Below are positions 1 to 11,561 of a stretch of DNA of 64,000 nucleotides, one piece after another; position 1 is the stretch's first letter, and every line of letters begins with the position of its first letter. The DNA is taken from contig CAUJLY010000001.1 in NCBI GenBank assembly GCA_963281155.1, forward strand, positions 7,254,001 through 7,318,000, in the 5' to 3' direction. The position numbers were made by a program, and so were the translations under genes. Origin of the DNA: Rhabditophanes sp. KR3021. Its lineage: Eukaryota > Nematoda > Chromadorea > Rhabditida > Alloionematidae. Below the pieces are notes generated by a model, which was not told the DNA's origin, searched no databases, and saw nothing but the letters and a program-made list of their open reading frames with translations.

Positions 1-138
1 GCACGATCTGATAGAATCTTAGAACGATTGTCGGCCACATTTGTCTACTTTAGTGGTGCGTGCTATAACCAAAGTGGCTTAAATAAAGCTGGCCCTGATC
101 TAAATATTACTTATTTGTTTTTATAGATTTGTAGGAAG
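1..138 (+). other. Left edge: possible upstream gene tail or 5' UTR
   Basis: Frame 1 is open from base 1 to a TAG at about 124-126, giving 41 codons with no recognisable motif. It could be the tail of a gene whose body lies outside the window. An AATAAA at about 80-85 could end an upstream transcript. The stretch TTTTTATAG ending near 126 is a good nematode splice acceptor, 12 bases before the MRPL12 start, so it may be a cis- or spliced-leader acceptor for that gene. Confidence 0.25.
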
Positions 139-717
139 ATGCAAAAGGTGCTCCAACAAATTCCTTTTGGCAGACAATTTAATTATTTGGTCAGGTCATT
201 TAGCTCTGTTGTGGGTGATGCTAAACCTGCTGCTGCACCATCTGATGAGCGTGTCTTGTCAACCAAAGTAAAATCGTTAGTTGACCAAATTGCTGAGTTA
301 AGTATTTTGGAGGCTTCTGATTTGAATTATGGGTTAAGAAAGAAATTGAATTTGCCAGAGGTGTCCGCTTTTGGCGGAGGTGCTATGATGATGGCTGCAC
401 CTGTCGCTAGTGGTAAGTTAAAAATTAATTAAATTAAATCATTAAATGTTGTTTTAGCTGCGGAAGCTGTCGAAGATGCCAGTGATGCTATTCCTAAAAA
501 AATGTCTTTCACCGTCAGACTAACAAAATTCGAAGATGACAAGAAAATTAAATTGATTAAGCAAATTAGAGACATCATTCCTGGCCTCAATTTGGTTCAA
601 GCCAAGAAATTCGTGGAAACAGCACCCTGTGATGTCAAAACCGACTTAGGCCAGATTGAAGCTGAGCAATTAAAGACTTTGTTGGAAAGTACTGGAGCAA
701 CGGCAGAAATCGTTTAA
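139..717 (+). CDS. mrpl-12: Mitochondrial large-subunit ribosomal protein L12 (bL12m)
   Basis: Two exons, 139-412 and 458-717, with a 45-nt intron (GTAAGT...TTTTAG), give 177 residues. The C-terminal part has the bL12 globular-domain signature: a stretch reading FTVRLTKFEDDKKIKLIKQI, then IPGLNLVQAKKFVE, then a Leu/Ala-rich end. The N-terminal 30 residues are basic and Ser/Phe-rich, as expected of a mitochondrial presequence. The middle holds a dimerisation helix (KVKSLVDQIAELSILEASDL) and an Ala/Gly/Met-rich hinge. In the family, L12 forms the mitoribosome stalk that recruits elongation factors and also binds mitochondrial RNA polymerase. Length fits the family. The ATG at 139 is the first in frame after a strong splice acceptor at about 126. 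The next gene starts 214 bp downstream on the same strand, so co-transcription is possible but unproven. Confidence 0.95.
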
Positions 718-931
718 ATAATATTTAATTTTATTGAAAGTATAGTCTCGTTCATTTGAACTAGTTATTGTTATGAACATGTTGTTTAGTTGTGGAGAAG
801 GAATAATTATTTAGGGTTAATATGTAAATTTGTTGTTCAAAGACGGTCATTTGCCCACATTTATTTTTCTTCTGTTGTCAAAGACAAATTTTATAATTTT
901 GTAATATTTAGATCGATAATAATAAGATAAA

Positions 932-1205
932 ATGGCTCGCGGAGCAATGAAGATTCAAGCACAAGCTAAGGCTCAAAAGAAAGCCGACAGCATGAAGAAA
1001 GGAACGGATATCAGTGCATCAAAAGCTCATGCTCAAGCAGCTTTAAAGCATCAATGCAAGGTAATTTAAAATTAACCAAATATGTAATACTTCCTTTAAG
1101 ATTTGCTTGACTATGATGCCAGACCCCAAGACTTACAAGAGTCACTTCCAAGCCAAGCACCCAAAAGCTGAACTCCCAGCTGAACTTGTTGACGTCGCTA
1201 TGTAA
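932..1205 (+). CDS. ZNF706: ZNF706-like small zinc-finger protein (4F5/SERF-type N-terminus)
   Basis: Two exons, 932-1060 and 1101-1205, with a 40-nt intron, give a 77-residue protein. The N-terminus is Lys/Ala/Gln-rich (starts MARGAMKIQAQAKAQKK), like the 4F5/SERF region. The C-terminal half forms one C2H2 finger: Cys42 and Cys45 (QCKIC), then the conserved TMMPDPKTYKSHFQAKHPK with the two His ligands, and the typical ELPAELVDVA tail. The intron splits the finger right after QCK. Human ZNF706 is a near-uniform 76 residues, so length and motif order both fit. The family is nuclear; it represses transcription in stem cells and has been linked to RNA and protein aggregation. A polyadenylation-type AATAAA lies near 1307. 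Confidence 0.95.
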
Positions 1206-1653
1206 ATTCCTGATCTGTCCTCTCTTTCTCGCCTAAGAAACAGTTAAAAATAAGTTGCATTAGACTTATTAAATGCCACCATCCTTGTTACCTTTTTTTA
1301 TTAAGTCTAATAAAAACTATTTTTAATTTGTCAAACTGCATAAAATCTATCTATATGCATATATTATATCTATCTGAAATGTTTGATTATTGCGACAAAT
1401 AAATATTTGTAAATAATAGATCGGAACTAAATAATGTATGTGTTTAAAACTGAAAATATAAAAAAAGTTGATGCAATTATTGCATACATCCTGATTTGTG
1501 GTGGTGTAAAATGTAGTTTAGCTAAACAAATTATCTAAACTAATGCTTGAAGAAATATAAGCAGCTGGCATTTTGTTTACTAAATTAATATTTGATTTAA
1601 CGGAGAATCAGTTTAAAAGGAACTCAAAATGGTGAGAATTTATTATATTCATC
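1206..1653. other. Intergenic, no gene seen
   Basis: 448 bp of AT-rich sequence holding the ZNF706-like 3' UTR (an AATAAA near 1307) and the upstream region of the ShKT gene. An ATG at 1629 opens a short reading frame out of phase with the ShKT start at 1654 and could act as an upstream ORF. I see no other gene or structured RNA. Confidence 0.5.
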
Positions 1654-2331
1654 ATGATTGCATTGAAATTTGTTATTTTGTTGTCATTAGTTGGTGTAAG
1701 TAATGGCTTGGCATGTGCAGCAGATTCCGATTGCAACAATCCGACGATGTTTTGTAATAATTTAGTTTGTGAGCAGATGGAGTGTGTTTTCGATACGTGC
1801 CCAGGAGATGTAATACCACCAATAATTGATTGTGATATTCCTTCCCAGATGTGTGTTTTGATTGCCACGACTACTACAACTACACTACGTCCATCTACAA
1901 CAACCCTTAAAGCTTTGACTACGACCAAAGCTGGTACTACGACTACGAAAGCTCCCACTTGTGCTAAGGATATAGCTACTAATTGTGTTCAATTAAAGAC
2001 AGGAGGGTATTGTAGCAATGCTACGTATGCGAGTTTGATGTAAGTTTAGTTAATTATATTAAGTGATTTCTAATTTGGTAGGGCAACTCAATGTGCAACT
2101 TCATGTTGTGGAATCAAGTCAGTCACAACGACTACCAAAGTTCCTGTCGTTACCACTACCAAGAAATCAACTTGTGTCGATTTATCAAGCAATTGTGTGA
2201 CTTTGGCTGCTAGTAACTATTGTACTAATACTGCATATGCCCAATTGATGAGTGAACAATGTAAGTTTTGTTGGAAGAGACTTGTTTAATCATCATTTTT
2301 AGGCAGACTTAGTTGCAAGATGGTTTGCTGA
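1654..2331 (+). CDS. Secreted protein with two ShKT domains and a Thr-rich linker
   Basis: Three exons (1654-2039, 2082-2260, 2303-2331) give 197 residues. Residues 1-20 form a signal peptide (hydrophobic core FVILLSLVGVSNG). A Cys-rich segment follows, then a Thr-rich, probably O-glycosylated linker (TTTTTTLRPSTTT and similar). Two six-cysteine ShKT domains come next, each with the family pattern C..D..xNC...Y/G.C.N..YA.LM...C..SC. A second short Thr-rich spacer separates them, and the last residue is the sixth cysteine. ShKT domains are common in nematode secreted proteins, often alone or fused to enzymes, and many are cuticle, pharyngeal or immune-related. The domain name comes from a sea-anemone peptide; nothing here shows channel-blocking activity. 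No catalytic domain is present. The exact function is unknown. Confidence 0.88.
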
Positions 2332-2666
2332 GATAAAGTTGGCATTATTAGATATTTTTTAAATAAAGGAAGGCTCATATTATTATTTTGCGTTAAGTAT
2401 TTCTAATTAATTACTTGTTCATATGCTTTAGTTTATGCGGGCATTTTAAAAATTGTTTAATTGAAATTAATGCATGTTCATTATAAAATCTTGCCCTCAA
2501 GGCATGCTAAAATTTAAATTCTTGAACTAAACTACAAATGATCCTTAATTAGTTATTTAGAACTATAAAAAGGTGTTTAATGTGTCTTGAACAAGTAAGC
2601 ATTTTTACAGTGACCATCTCTACACCTATTTACAAACTAAAAGGGTGACTTTACAATAACATCATC
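2332..2666. other. Intergenic, no gene seen
   Basis: 335 bp of AT-rich spacer between two plus-strand genes. An AATAAA near 2361 probably ends the ShKT transcript. No reading frame or RNA feature supported. Confidence 0.5.
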
Positions 2667-3547
2667 ATGTACGTCGAAGTTGCTTTTTTATTTATTCTTT
2701 TTCCAATTAAAGCTTATGGGTTCAATGCTCATATTATGCTCAATACTGAAATTACCTCACTAACATATGAGGAATCTTGCTTACGAAGATTAAAATGTCG
2801 AAATTCTTCCTTTAGATTGGATATTGATGATCTAGTCGGGTATAATATTACTTCTACATATGTTCGTTTTCACAATGTAAGTTAAAATTTGATTAGATTT
2901 ATTTATTAATTTAGTTTACCTTGCCAATAAAATTGAATTTAATCGAAACACGGAAATTTCAGCAAATCAAAATTTCATCGTCAATTCATTCATATAATAA
3001 TGAACCTAATATATTCAATAAATGCAAGGATCCTAAACAAGTATTTGTACTCGATGTTCTGGAGGGATTTGTTAACGTTCGCCTAAATATCAAAGGAACA
3101 TGTTATACGGCAGAAGTCAGAGTAAAGAATTGGCCGGTTACAAGGAAAATATATGACTTACAAGTCGCATTTACATACGATGAAGTTGATTATTCAGATC
3201 GAAGTTATACCTACTTATTGGCCATGGCAATGATTATTTCGTCTATTGGATTTGGCGTAACAATAATCTGGACAACTGTAATCAAATATTTAATTTCAAA
3301 AAAGCCAAAAGTTCCATATCTAGCAGAGGAAAATATTTATGAATCAATTGACCAGACTTTGTCAATTTCATCAGATCTACCAGATTCAGCTTCTAAAGGT
3401 AAAAACTCTATTAGTAAATCAACTACTAGTGGATATTCAGATCTGTCTGTCTTTCAAGCACCATTGTGTAAATTAAAGTCAAAAAATATTTGTACTGACA
3501 GTATTATTTCCTTTTATAATTTTGATGAAAACTCTGTCCATGTATAA
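2667..3547 (+). CDS. Orphan type I single-pass membrane protein
   Basis: Two exons, 2667-2876 and 2915-3547, with a 38-nt intron, encode about 280 residues. Residues 1-18 are a signal peptide (VEVAFLFILFPIKAYG). The extracellular part, about 19-168, has several N-glycosylation sites (for example NSS, NIT, NVS) and four cysteines. One transmembrane helix lies at about 169-192 (YLLAMAMIISSIGFGVTIIW). The cytoplasmic tail is Ser/Lys-rich and contains tyrosine motifs such as ENIYESI and GYSDL that could bind SH2 domains or adaptors. I do not recognise the family. The layout suggests a cell-surface receptor or adhesion protein. The matched intron phase, signal peptide and membrane helix support it being real. 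Confidence 0.72.
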
Positions 3548-3687
3548 ATAAAAACTTATTACTATATACTTTCAATTGACTCTCTTTTTGTTTAATCTAT
3601 GAATTCGTTCGTGCGAAAGTTGCACTCAAATTAAAGTTTATATAAACCTTGCCAAAGTATTAACCATTCTAATTTACGCTAATTAGA

Positions 3688-4729
3688 ATGTCAAATAGAA
3701 GCCTTTATGAATTTATCCCGTATGCTAAACCACATGCTTTTTACTACTATGCAGCTCTTGAAATATTCTTCCTAGTTTTCGTATCAATCTTCCCAAATGC
3801 ATACTTCTTATACAAAGCTCTAACAAACGAGCTTTATGAAAAACGGAAATTATTCAAATCATTCATAATAATTCTATCAACTGAAAATCTAATTTTATGC
3901 ATACTAAATTGTATTTCAACGCTTTCCTTTTTAATTCCTTCATGGACTGGAACTTTAATGAATGTTTCTTTTTGCATAGTTTTTAGAAATCTATCCTTAT
4001 TTGCCCTTAGCGTCACATTAACTACTCCGAGTGTCTTATACGCATGGAGATATTGTAAAATTCTCTTTAATACCAACATTCATCCAGCAATATTAGTTAC
4101 TTTGATGGCCGTTATAAACTTGCCAGCTTTCCTCAAAGCTGTTTCACACCACATTGGAGCTCCCTTTGTTTATCTAGACGATGAATTATGCTATATATTT
4201 GGTTTTTCTACTAATCCTTTGATGAGTTCTTTTTTGATGCCTTACATCATAATAAGCTTTATTTCTCCATTTTTTGCAATGTTCATTAATACTATCACAT
4301 TTATCCAACTGAAATATGCCAATAAAAAGAATCCAAACATTAACAGATCCAAAGAAGAAAGACAGTTGTTTATTACATTAGGCGTTCAGACAATGTATCC
4401 ATGCATAATGTATATTCCTTGTGTGTTAGTTGGAGCATATGCAGTTCTTAGTAAGAACAATATTTTATTTATTAAAACGTTTATTTTTAGCTCTTGATCA
4501 ACTATACATAACATGGAGGATTCTGGATTTGATGCTATATTCAAGCTATGGAATTTCCATATTTCTCTCAGCCTTGTTCGTCAAAGATATTCGAAAGATG
4601 ATGCTTGCAGATATCGGTTTTATATGTTCAGAATCTTCAACAACGATCGTACATCCAGTAACTTCAGCAACAAAACTTGAAACTAAAAATATTAATCTAA
4701 CCATCCCAAACATCAAACGAATTGTGTAA
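3688..4729 (+). CDS. Seven-transmembrane serpentine chemoreceptor (nematode SR superfamily)
   Basis: Two exons, 3688-4450 and 4491-4729, with a 40-nt intron, give 333 residues. Hydrophobic segments fit seven helices at roughly 20-42, 52-78, 92-115, 129-150, 178-202, 228-250 and 260-287. The segment after helix 5 carries the EERQLFITLGVQTMYPC motif, reminiscent of the helix 5-6 region of nematode chemoreceptors, and helix 7 is followed by the usual KDIRKM-type basic end. The DRY-like position after helix 3 reads YAWRYC, as diverged as in many SR receptors. These genes sense environmental chemicals in sensory neurons. I cannot place the class (str, srh, srw, srx or other) by eye. A decayed relative follows directly downstream. 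Confidence 0.82.
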
Positions 4730-4918
4730 ATATTTTTACGCAATAAAACCCATGATTAAAATTGAAATGAATTCATGTGAAAATAATGACACATAATGTT
4801 TGTTGAACTAATAAGTGTACACAAGGTTTTAATTAAATGTTGTAAATTAATTTTGGAACTAAATTGTGTTGCGATTTAAACCTTGGAAGCACATTTTAAA
4901 TTCATTTGTTGGTCAAAA

Positions 4919-5216
4919 ATGGAAGCTTTTCCTTCACCTTCTCAACCTTCCATTTGGGCTAAACCAAATAATTTTTATTTCATTGGAGCTTTGGAAATGA
5001 TTGTTATTTCTGCAATTAAAGCTTATACCCATGAAATATTTAGACAAAAAAATGCTTAAAGATGTAGTCATTATTTTATCTTTTTTAAATATATACTGTC
5101 ATTTCATGCTGTTCTGAGAGTTCCCATTTTTTTGATACCGTATTGCTTAGAAAAAGAAATTAATATTCTATTTTGTTCCATTGTACGAAATATGTCCTTC
5201 CAGGCTTTGTCTTGAT
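4919..5216 (+). pseudogene. Decayed tandem copy of the adjacent chemoreceptor
   Basis: An ATG at 4919 opens a frame whose first residues include WAKPNNFYFIGALEM, matching YAKPHAFYYYAALEI at the start of the intact receptor. The frame stops after 46 codons. Further down, in a different frame near 5130-5215, the text reads FLIPYCLEKEINILFC and then RNMSFQALS, matching FLIPSWTGTLMNVSFC and RNLSLFALS of the neighbour's helix 3 region. The region between has lost sequence and carries stops. The rest of the receptor is not recognisable beyond about 5216. This is a truncated, frameshifted duplicate. The order and direction match a tandem duplication of the gene at 3688. Confidence 0.75.
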
Positions 5217-6403
5217 CTCGTATCGTCAAAATACCATCAAGTATCCCGACCAAGAATAAGACAAAGACATCAACAATGGCAAGAACAAACTAAAAATCAT
5301 ATTTATTAACAAAGCTATCCAAATACCATGAGCTTATATGCAGAAAGCTTTAAGAAATCCTGGTAATTCTTTATTTTATAAAATCGAATGATATAAGCTA
5401 TATTTTAAAACAACTTACGAAATTCTAGTTTTCATTTTATTTAGCGATGTTCTTTCATTGAAATCATTCTTAAATTGTTGGCCAACTTTTTGATTGATAA
5501 CATTGACAGGATTCTAAGTTCACAGAAAATTTTAATGTCTGATATATGTAGCCTGCATTTCTACAAATCCCAGATATACATATTCCACTGGATTCAATGT
5601 AATGAAAAATGAAGATTCGTTTAAAAAATAGTAGCAATTAATTGTTTTGTTTATATTTGACCAAAAGGTGGTGGATCATTAATAAATATATACTTCAATT
5701 AAAAGGTAATCCTTTAATTTTCAAAAATATCGTGTTCCAAGCAGTAGCATTTAAATTACACATTTCAATGTTAGAAAGGACACCGAAAACCGGTTAAAAT
5801 ATTTTCTTTATATCCAATTGTAATCTATAGATCAAGAGCCACAAAACCACTCAACATATAAAACTATGTGCTATTTATTCACTCTTTATTTTTCATAAAC
5901 TTCATTTAATTGATATATCTTATGCAAAACTTAATATTTCAATCACAAATTAGGCATCATATCAAAATCATAACTCAGCTCATATAATTCTTTTATCATC
6001 TAGATTTATTTGTCCAAAATGTTACCCAAATGCATTAAACGATCAGTAAATCAAAAGTCACAACCATTAAAAGTTTCTTATCATTTAAAATGACAAACCA
6101 TCATTATTCTTATCAAACTGACCATTTTATATTCATTATTCACAAAATTAGAAATCTTATCACTAATTATATACTTTTAACATATCCTATCTTATCTAAT
6201 GTAGTAACGCTAGCAGATCTGTTGCTAACAATCTTGATCACTAACTCACATCTTTTCTTATTTCCATCACGTCATCGTCATAAGTTTGCACAAACTTAAA
6301 TGGATCCCAACAAAAGTTTAAAATCATAAAAAATTATCATTATTATTTGAATAACCGTATAATATGAGAGGACAATTAGAAGGACATTTTGAAAATAGAT
6401 AAA
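5217..6403. other. Intergenic, no gene seen
   Basis: About 1.2 kb of AT-rich sequence between the receptor pseudogene and the convergent DUF273 gene. Part may be undetectably diverged remains of the pseudogene. A 69-codon plus-strand frame at 6090-6299 has no motif, signal peptide or splice context and is not called. Confidence 0.4.
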
Positions 6404-7613
6404 TTATACGATTACGGGATATTTAGCACTATAGCCACTATCGTTTAAGTCTCTAAAAAATTCTTGAGCAACTCTGTTGTTGTTTGCATCTAGAGCAATA
6501 TCCCTTTCTTTGCATGAAATCATACCTTCAGGTTTATATATCCAGGATTTCGGTAAAGGTTGTGATCTACATCTTTCTTCGTCAAATGAGAAGTCAGTGA
6601 GTGGGATTTGGGGCATTGATGATATGTTTCCCTTAAGTCCATGAAAGATAAAATCCAATTTGCACCATTTATAATAAGCTAGGAAAGCGTCTCGAATCCA
6701 TCTGCGTGGGGATGCTTTTTTGACAATTCCTAATCTTCCGTCATCATACAAAAACATATCCGGATTTTTCTCGGATAAATTATTTAAAATGTATCTCATG
6801 CAAGCTTCGAAGTCTACAATAAATATTATATAGAATTAAATAATTAATTTACTTACCCCAAATATTATTCCAATCCTTCGAAATATTCCACAATGAATAG
6901 CAAACTTTTCTTTCCTCCAAATATTTTTTCTCTGCATACGTTTCCAAAACATAAGCATGTATAGCAGCATTGTCTGATCCATGCATACTATTAGGTAGTT
7001 TGAATTGATAGTCAGCTAAACCTTTAAGGAAGTTTCTCGAGTATAAAGTATTCTTTAGCATGAAGGATCCGGCTGCATACTCGTAATTAAACATTCTTTC
7101 GTAAAGAAGGACATTTTCATTTCCACGAGGAATAAATTTATCCAACGTTAAATATGGATTAATGATGACTGCATCCGCATCCAAAAACAGAGCGTAGTCA
7201 ATTTCGCGATGATTATTCAGATATTCAGAAAGAAAACAATGTCTTCGGAACATAAAATCTGTGTGAGGACAACTTAAACCGATGTCCAATTCTTCATCCA
7301 TCGCAATTGAGACAAAACGATAGTTATAAGCTACTGTGTAGCATTTGATGGTGTCAGAAGCAAATTTGTATAAATCTCTATTAGTATGATCTACGACTGT
7401 TATAATTGCATAAATAAAGTCCGTTTTATTAGCAACAGCATTCACATCAATTTGCTTCAATTTCGACGATGCACTTTTCACAAAATTTGCTATTTCAATT
7501 ATTTGCGGACTCAAACTAACAATCGGATCACTTCCCTTCGAAACATACACAATAACTAAGCCCAAAAATAGATACGAAGCAATAACACCAATAATTAATA
7601 TTTTAGAACGCAT
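6404..7613 (-). CDS. DUF273-type glycosyltransferase-like protein, copy 1
   Basis: Two exons on the minus strand, 6857-7613 and 6404-6813, with a 43-nt intron, give 388 residues. An N-terminal membrane anchor (about 4-24, ILIIGVIASYLFLGLVIVYV) indicates a type II Golgi or ER protein. The core has the nematode DUF273 pattern, a GT-A nucleotide-diphospho-sugar transferase fold: FMFRRHCFLSEYL, the DxD motif in ALFLDADAVI (metal and sugar-nucleotide binding), then GSDNAAIHA, DFEAC, RRWIRDAF and the ending FFRDLNDSGYSAKYP. The reaction is not known; transfer of a sugar to protein or lipid in the secretory pathway is inferred from fold and anchor. A paralogue lies about 880 bp away on the same strand. 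Confidence 0.87.
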
Positions 7614-8493
7614 TGTTGTAGAATTTCCAAATCTAAAGAACGAGTAAAAGTAATTTTTAGTGCACTACAAGGATACATTATAAGTGAAGATAACACTACA
7701 TTAGAGGTTGATTAAGAAGGTGTGTCTAAAATGGACTTATATTTATCATTCACAAAAAAGAAATAAATTTGTGGTGATAACAATAATAAAAATGTTTATT
7801 TGAAAATATTTGTGTGATTAATATTAGTTTAGTTATAAATAAAAAATATGATCAAGCTTGACTCAGGTTTTTAATTAAATGGGGGATTTGTTTGGAGGTA
7901 TACATGAATATATCAATAACATTTAGTTAGTTCGAGTACACGCTATTAGTGTCATTTGTTTGCTGCATGGTAACCATGGTAAGCAATACTTCATGTATTC
8001 CGTAAAATGTAATTAGTTTTATAAGAAGTGCTGAGAGAGGCTGAGGATTAAACGATGCCAATAAACGCCTAACGATTCTAATTAAAAGAAACATTTGGAA
8101 ATGAATAAATAAATAAAAATATGTAAAATAAATATTTACTTTCAGACCCAAAATCAAAGAATACAAAGTCTATGAAAGTATTAATTATTCATCATCCACA
8201 TTAGATGAATAGCCACTGAGACAAATTTATAAAGATGAAATGCAAGCAAATCATCAAAGGTATTCATCCTCAGTTTACACCTTTTTGTAATTTGATATCT
8301 TTTTTGCTTAACATACTTTATATAATGGATGCTTAACAATATTATTATTTTCACAGACCATTAAATTTAGATAATATCTTTTTATTTGACACAACAATTA
8401 TGTATTTGAAGTTAAATATACTTATTATTAGAAGATATATTATGTCATATATTAAAACTTGCAAACCATCTTTAGCTTCAATTTCGTTATCTT
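7614..8493. other. Intergenic between DUF273 paralogues
   Basis: 880 bp, AT-rich. It should hold the promoter of copy 1 and the 3' UTR of copy 2. A 79-codon minus-strand frame at 7927-8166 is hydrophobic but matches nothing and shows no splice continuity. No RNA gene seen. Confidence 0.4.
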
Positions 8494-10040
8494 TTACTTA
8501 GAAGGAAACTTAGCTAAATACCCGGAATCATTTAAATCACGTAGGAACTCTCTGGCGACGTTGTTGACTGTGTTTTGGAGCATCACATTTCGTTCGGCAC
8601 ACGTCATCATGTTTTCTTTTTTAAGGTTCCAAAGCATCGGAAGTGGCATAGTTTTACATCGTTCCTCACTAAATTCAAATTCTACTAAGCCAACAAAAGG
8701 CATTGATGAGAGGTTGCCTGTAATAATAAGTCATTAAGCCATATCTAAGGTAACGACAAACCTTTGTAGCCATGGAAAGTGAAATCGTCACGGCAGAACA
8801 TCGAGTTAGTTAAGGAACCGTCTCTTATCCACCTTCGAGTAGACATCTTTTTAGTTATTACTAAACGACCATCATCATATACTAGCAAATCTGAGGCAGC
8901 TGGTGATTCTGAAAGCTTATTTAACACATGTCTCGAACAAGCTTCGAAGTCCCAGATGTCATTCCAATCGACGCTCCTAGTATTAAATTTTATATCACAT
9001 TTTCACTTAAAGACTTACCTATTCCAAACAGTCATACAAACTTTTTGCTCCTCAACAAGTCTACCTTTATTGTATTTATTCATCAGCAAAGCTTGAATGG
9101 CTGCATTATCTGAACCGAACATACTCTTAGGACATTGATACAGAAAATCCGCAAACTCCCTTAAGAAATCCCTTGAATATTGTGAATTCTTCGCCAAAAA
9201 AGACCCACATGCAATTTCATAATTAAAAAATCTCTCATACATCAAAAATTCTTCCTTTCCACGAGGGGCAAAATCTTCGAGCTTATGATAAGGATTCATC
9301 ACCAAAGTATCGGCATCCACAAACAAGAACACATCAATCTCAGGATGTTTCTCGAGATATTCAGCCAAGAAACAATGTCTCTAAAAAAGTAATGTGTAAT
9401 TCTATCGAAGAGGGAAATATAGGTTTTTTGTATTATGAAATTAATGGTGAAAGACGCAACGCCGAAAACCGTCAGAAAGTTGATCTTAGAAATGAGGCAA
9501 TGACAATGGTATCTCATTTTGGACAGCGGAACATGACAAAGCAGTGACATCATTAGAAAGAACGCAGTTAACAAGATTATCACTCCTTTGGCAGAGCCTT
9601 AATGATATTATTCTTAGAACAGAATAAATATATTGTTAACAATTACTATTTAATAAGTAATCATAAACAATTTTTAGTTTTACACAACATACCACAAACA
9701 TAATATCAGGTTGAGTACATTTTAAAGCTAATTCTTTTTCATCTTCCATTGATATGACTATATAAGTATAATTCCATACATGCGCGTAGCAATGCATAGA
9801 GTCAGTAGCTAATTTGTAGGCTTCGTTGTTTAGTCTGTTCACTACAGATATAATAGCGTAGTTTCCATCTTTTTCATGAATTGTTTTCACTACAGGTGTT
9901 TTTTTTAGGAATTCTGCTATTTCATTTAATCTTGGCGATAGGATGTCTAGAGTATTTTGTTTGGATGTATTGTAGAAAATAAATATTATTATTAGAACAT
10001 ATGATGCCAATACACTGAAGAATATCAAACGTGAGCGCAT
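8494..10040 (-). CDS. DUF273-type glycosyltransferase-like protein, copy 2
   Basis: Four minus-strand exons, 9693-10040, 9019-9380, 8762-8976 and 8494-8717, join in frame to 382 residues and align end to end with the neighbouring paralogue. Features in order: membrane anchor at about 6-22, RHCFLAEYL, DxD in FLFVDADTLV, CGSFLAKNSQYSRDFL, GSDNAAIQA, WDFEAC, RRWIRDGS and the ending FLRDLNDSGYLAKFP. The third donor (GTTTGT) and first donor (GTATGT) are not optimal but the frame agrees. The first intron is long (312 nt). Copy 1 lacks the introns after MFV and after HGYKG, so intron number differs between the duplicates. Role as for copy 1: a Golgi/ER type II enzyme, substrate unknown. Confidence 0.83.
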
Positions 10041-11561
10041 TGGACTTTTTTAGGTTGAGGCAAATCTAGAATGTTAAAAAAATAAACTATATGTATTTCG
10101 AGATAATGATGATTATAATAAAAACTGGAAGTATTTAATACGCACAGTTCAAAGATATTTTAAATCAATCTCAATACATCCAAAACTGAATGTTAAACAT
10201 TATCTATTTATTCGTGAATTGAAATTTAAATGAAAGTTGTAGTTTTGAATGTACTAATATAGGTGATTGATAAGTAATACATTCAAAGCAGAATGAACCT
10301 ATAAATGACTAATGATATGTGTCCATTGGTGATAGAAGGTATGGATTGATGTGGTAGTTGATAATATTGTTTCAGGTGGTTAAACTAATGATTACAAACA
10401 AGATAGATTCACCTGGTGGCCTAAAGATGGGTAGGTTTTTATTTTGAGCTTAATGAAAGTTAAAAATAAATTCCTTTTACAAACACATATGAAAAGGTAT
10501 CATATATTTATTTGCCTAATGAACACACACACAAATCAGCCACATTAAATCTGTGTGTAAAAAGGATCATTTATTACAATAATAATGATGTGATTTTTGG
10601 ATATATACATTTATCATCTTCTAAGCTTGACCTTATGTAATTGTGCTTAAACTATCGCGTCTGTTACAAATGGTGTTTACCTTGGGGTGGTTACTTAGCA
10701 GCCAAAATATTAAAAGAATAAATAGATATGGAATAAAGAATAATTTTGGTTACCAAACACATATTTAATAATAAAAATATATTATATTTTGGAAATATAG
10801 GGATATTTTTTTGAACTGATTATTGTTATTACGCATAATGGCCTTCCGAAAACAAGGTAGTTGTTATTAGTAAAAATAATTATTGTTAAAATATAATTAT
10901 TGTTAAATTAATTGCATTGTTTATGACACAAGGTGTTTTCAGGCAATTTTTATTAGAATATTGTTTATAGGAAATAGTTTTCATGAATGACTATATCAAA
11001 GCCGGTAATTGCATTTATAACATAAGTAATTACGTGTTGAAAATAAATTTATTGGGCATGTTAAACTATTTTAATAACATATTTAGAAACTATGTACATG
11101 AATTTTTAAATGTTTTAAATGCATTCGGAATATGAAATTTAAAATATGTTCGCTACAATTAAAGCATAACATTGAAAATGTGATATCAATAAATGCAACA
11201 CTTAATTACATAAATGTCCTTTACAAATAAATGTTCATTTGTTTGGCAATGAATTGAATCGTCAAAAAAGAGATATCAACATTCTAAATACATTTTATTT
11301 TAGCCAACAACAAAAGAAGTATTATACTCAAATTTATACAAAAATTACCGGCTCAAATAAAAGTATGTATGATAATATGATTGTTGAAAGACATGAGACA
11401 ACCGAAAAATGCGTATGTTCTTGTAGGTCATTCTGTTTATCTTGTTAATAGATGGTTAAGGGTGACTTGGAGACGGTTGTTTTACTTAATTAAGGCAATA
11501 CATATAATATAACACATATTTGACAAGATTAAATAAATTGAAGTGAAAGCAATGAAGGTAA
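10041..11561. other. Intergenic, no gene seen
   Basis: About 1.5 kb of AT-rich DNA between the divergent start of DUF273 copy 2 and the 3' end of the coiled-coil gene. A 69-codon plus-strand frame at 11239-11448 has no motif and no coding signature. No tRNA or structured RNA recognised. Confidence 0.4.

Noticed and set aside
1608..1958. 116-codon minus-strand frame over the ShKT gene
   Set aside because: It is the complement of the Thr-rich linker, which reads as a valine-rich run. The plus strand has a signal peptide, splice sites and cysteine pattern.
6090..6299. 69-codon plus-strand frame
   Set aside because: No motif, no splice or promoter context, composition like the surrounding AT-rich DNA.
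7927..8166. 79-codon minus-strand hydrophobic frame between DUF273 copies
   Set aside because: Looked like a membrane segment, but hydrophobic codons are expected by chance in T-rich DNA and nothing connects to it.
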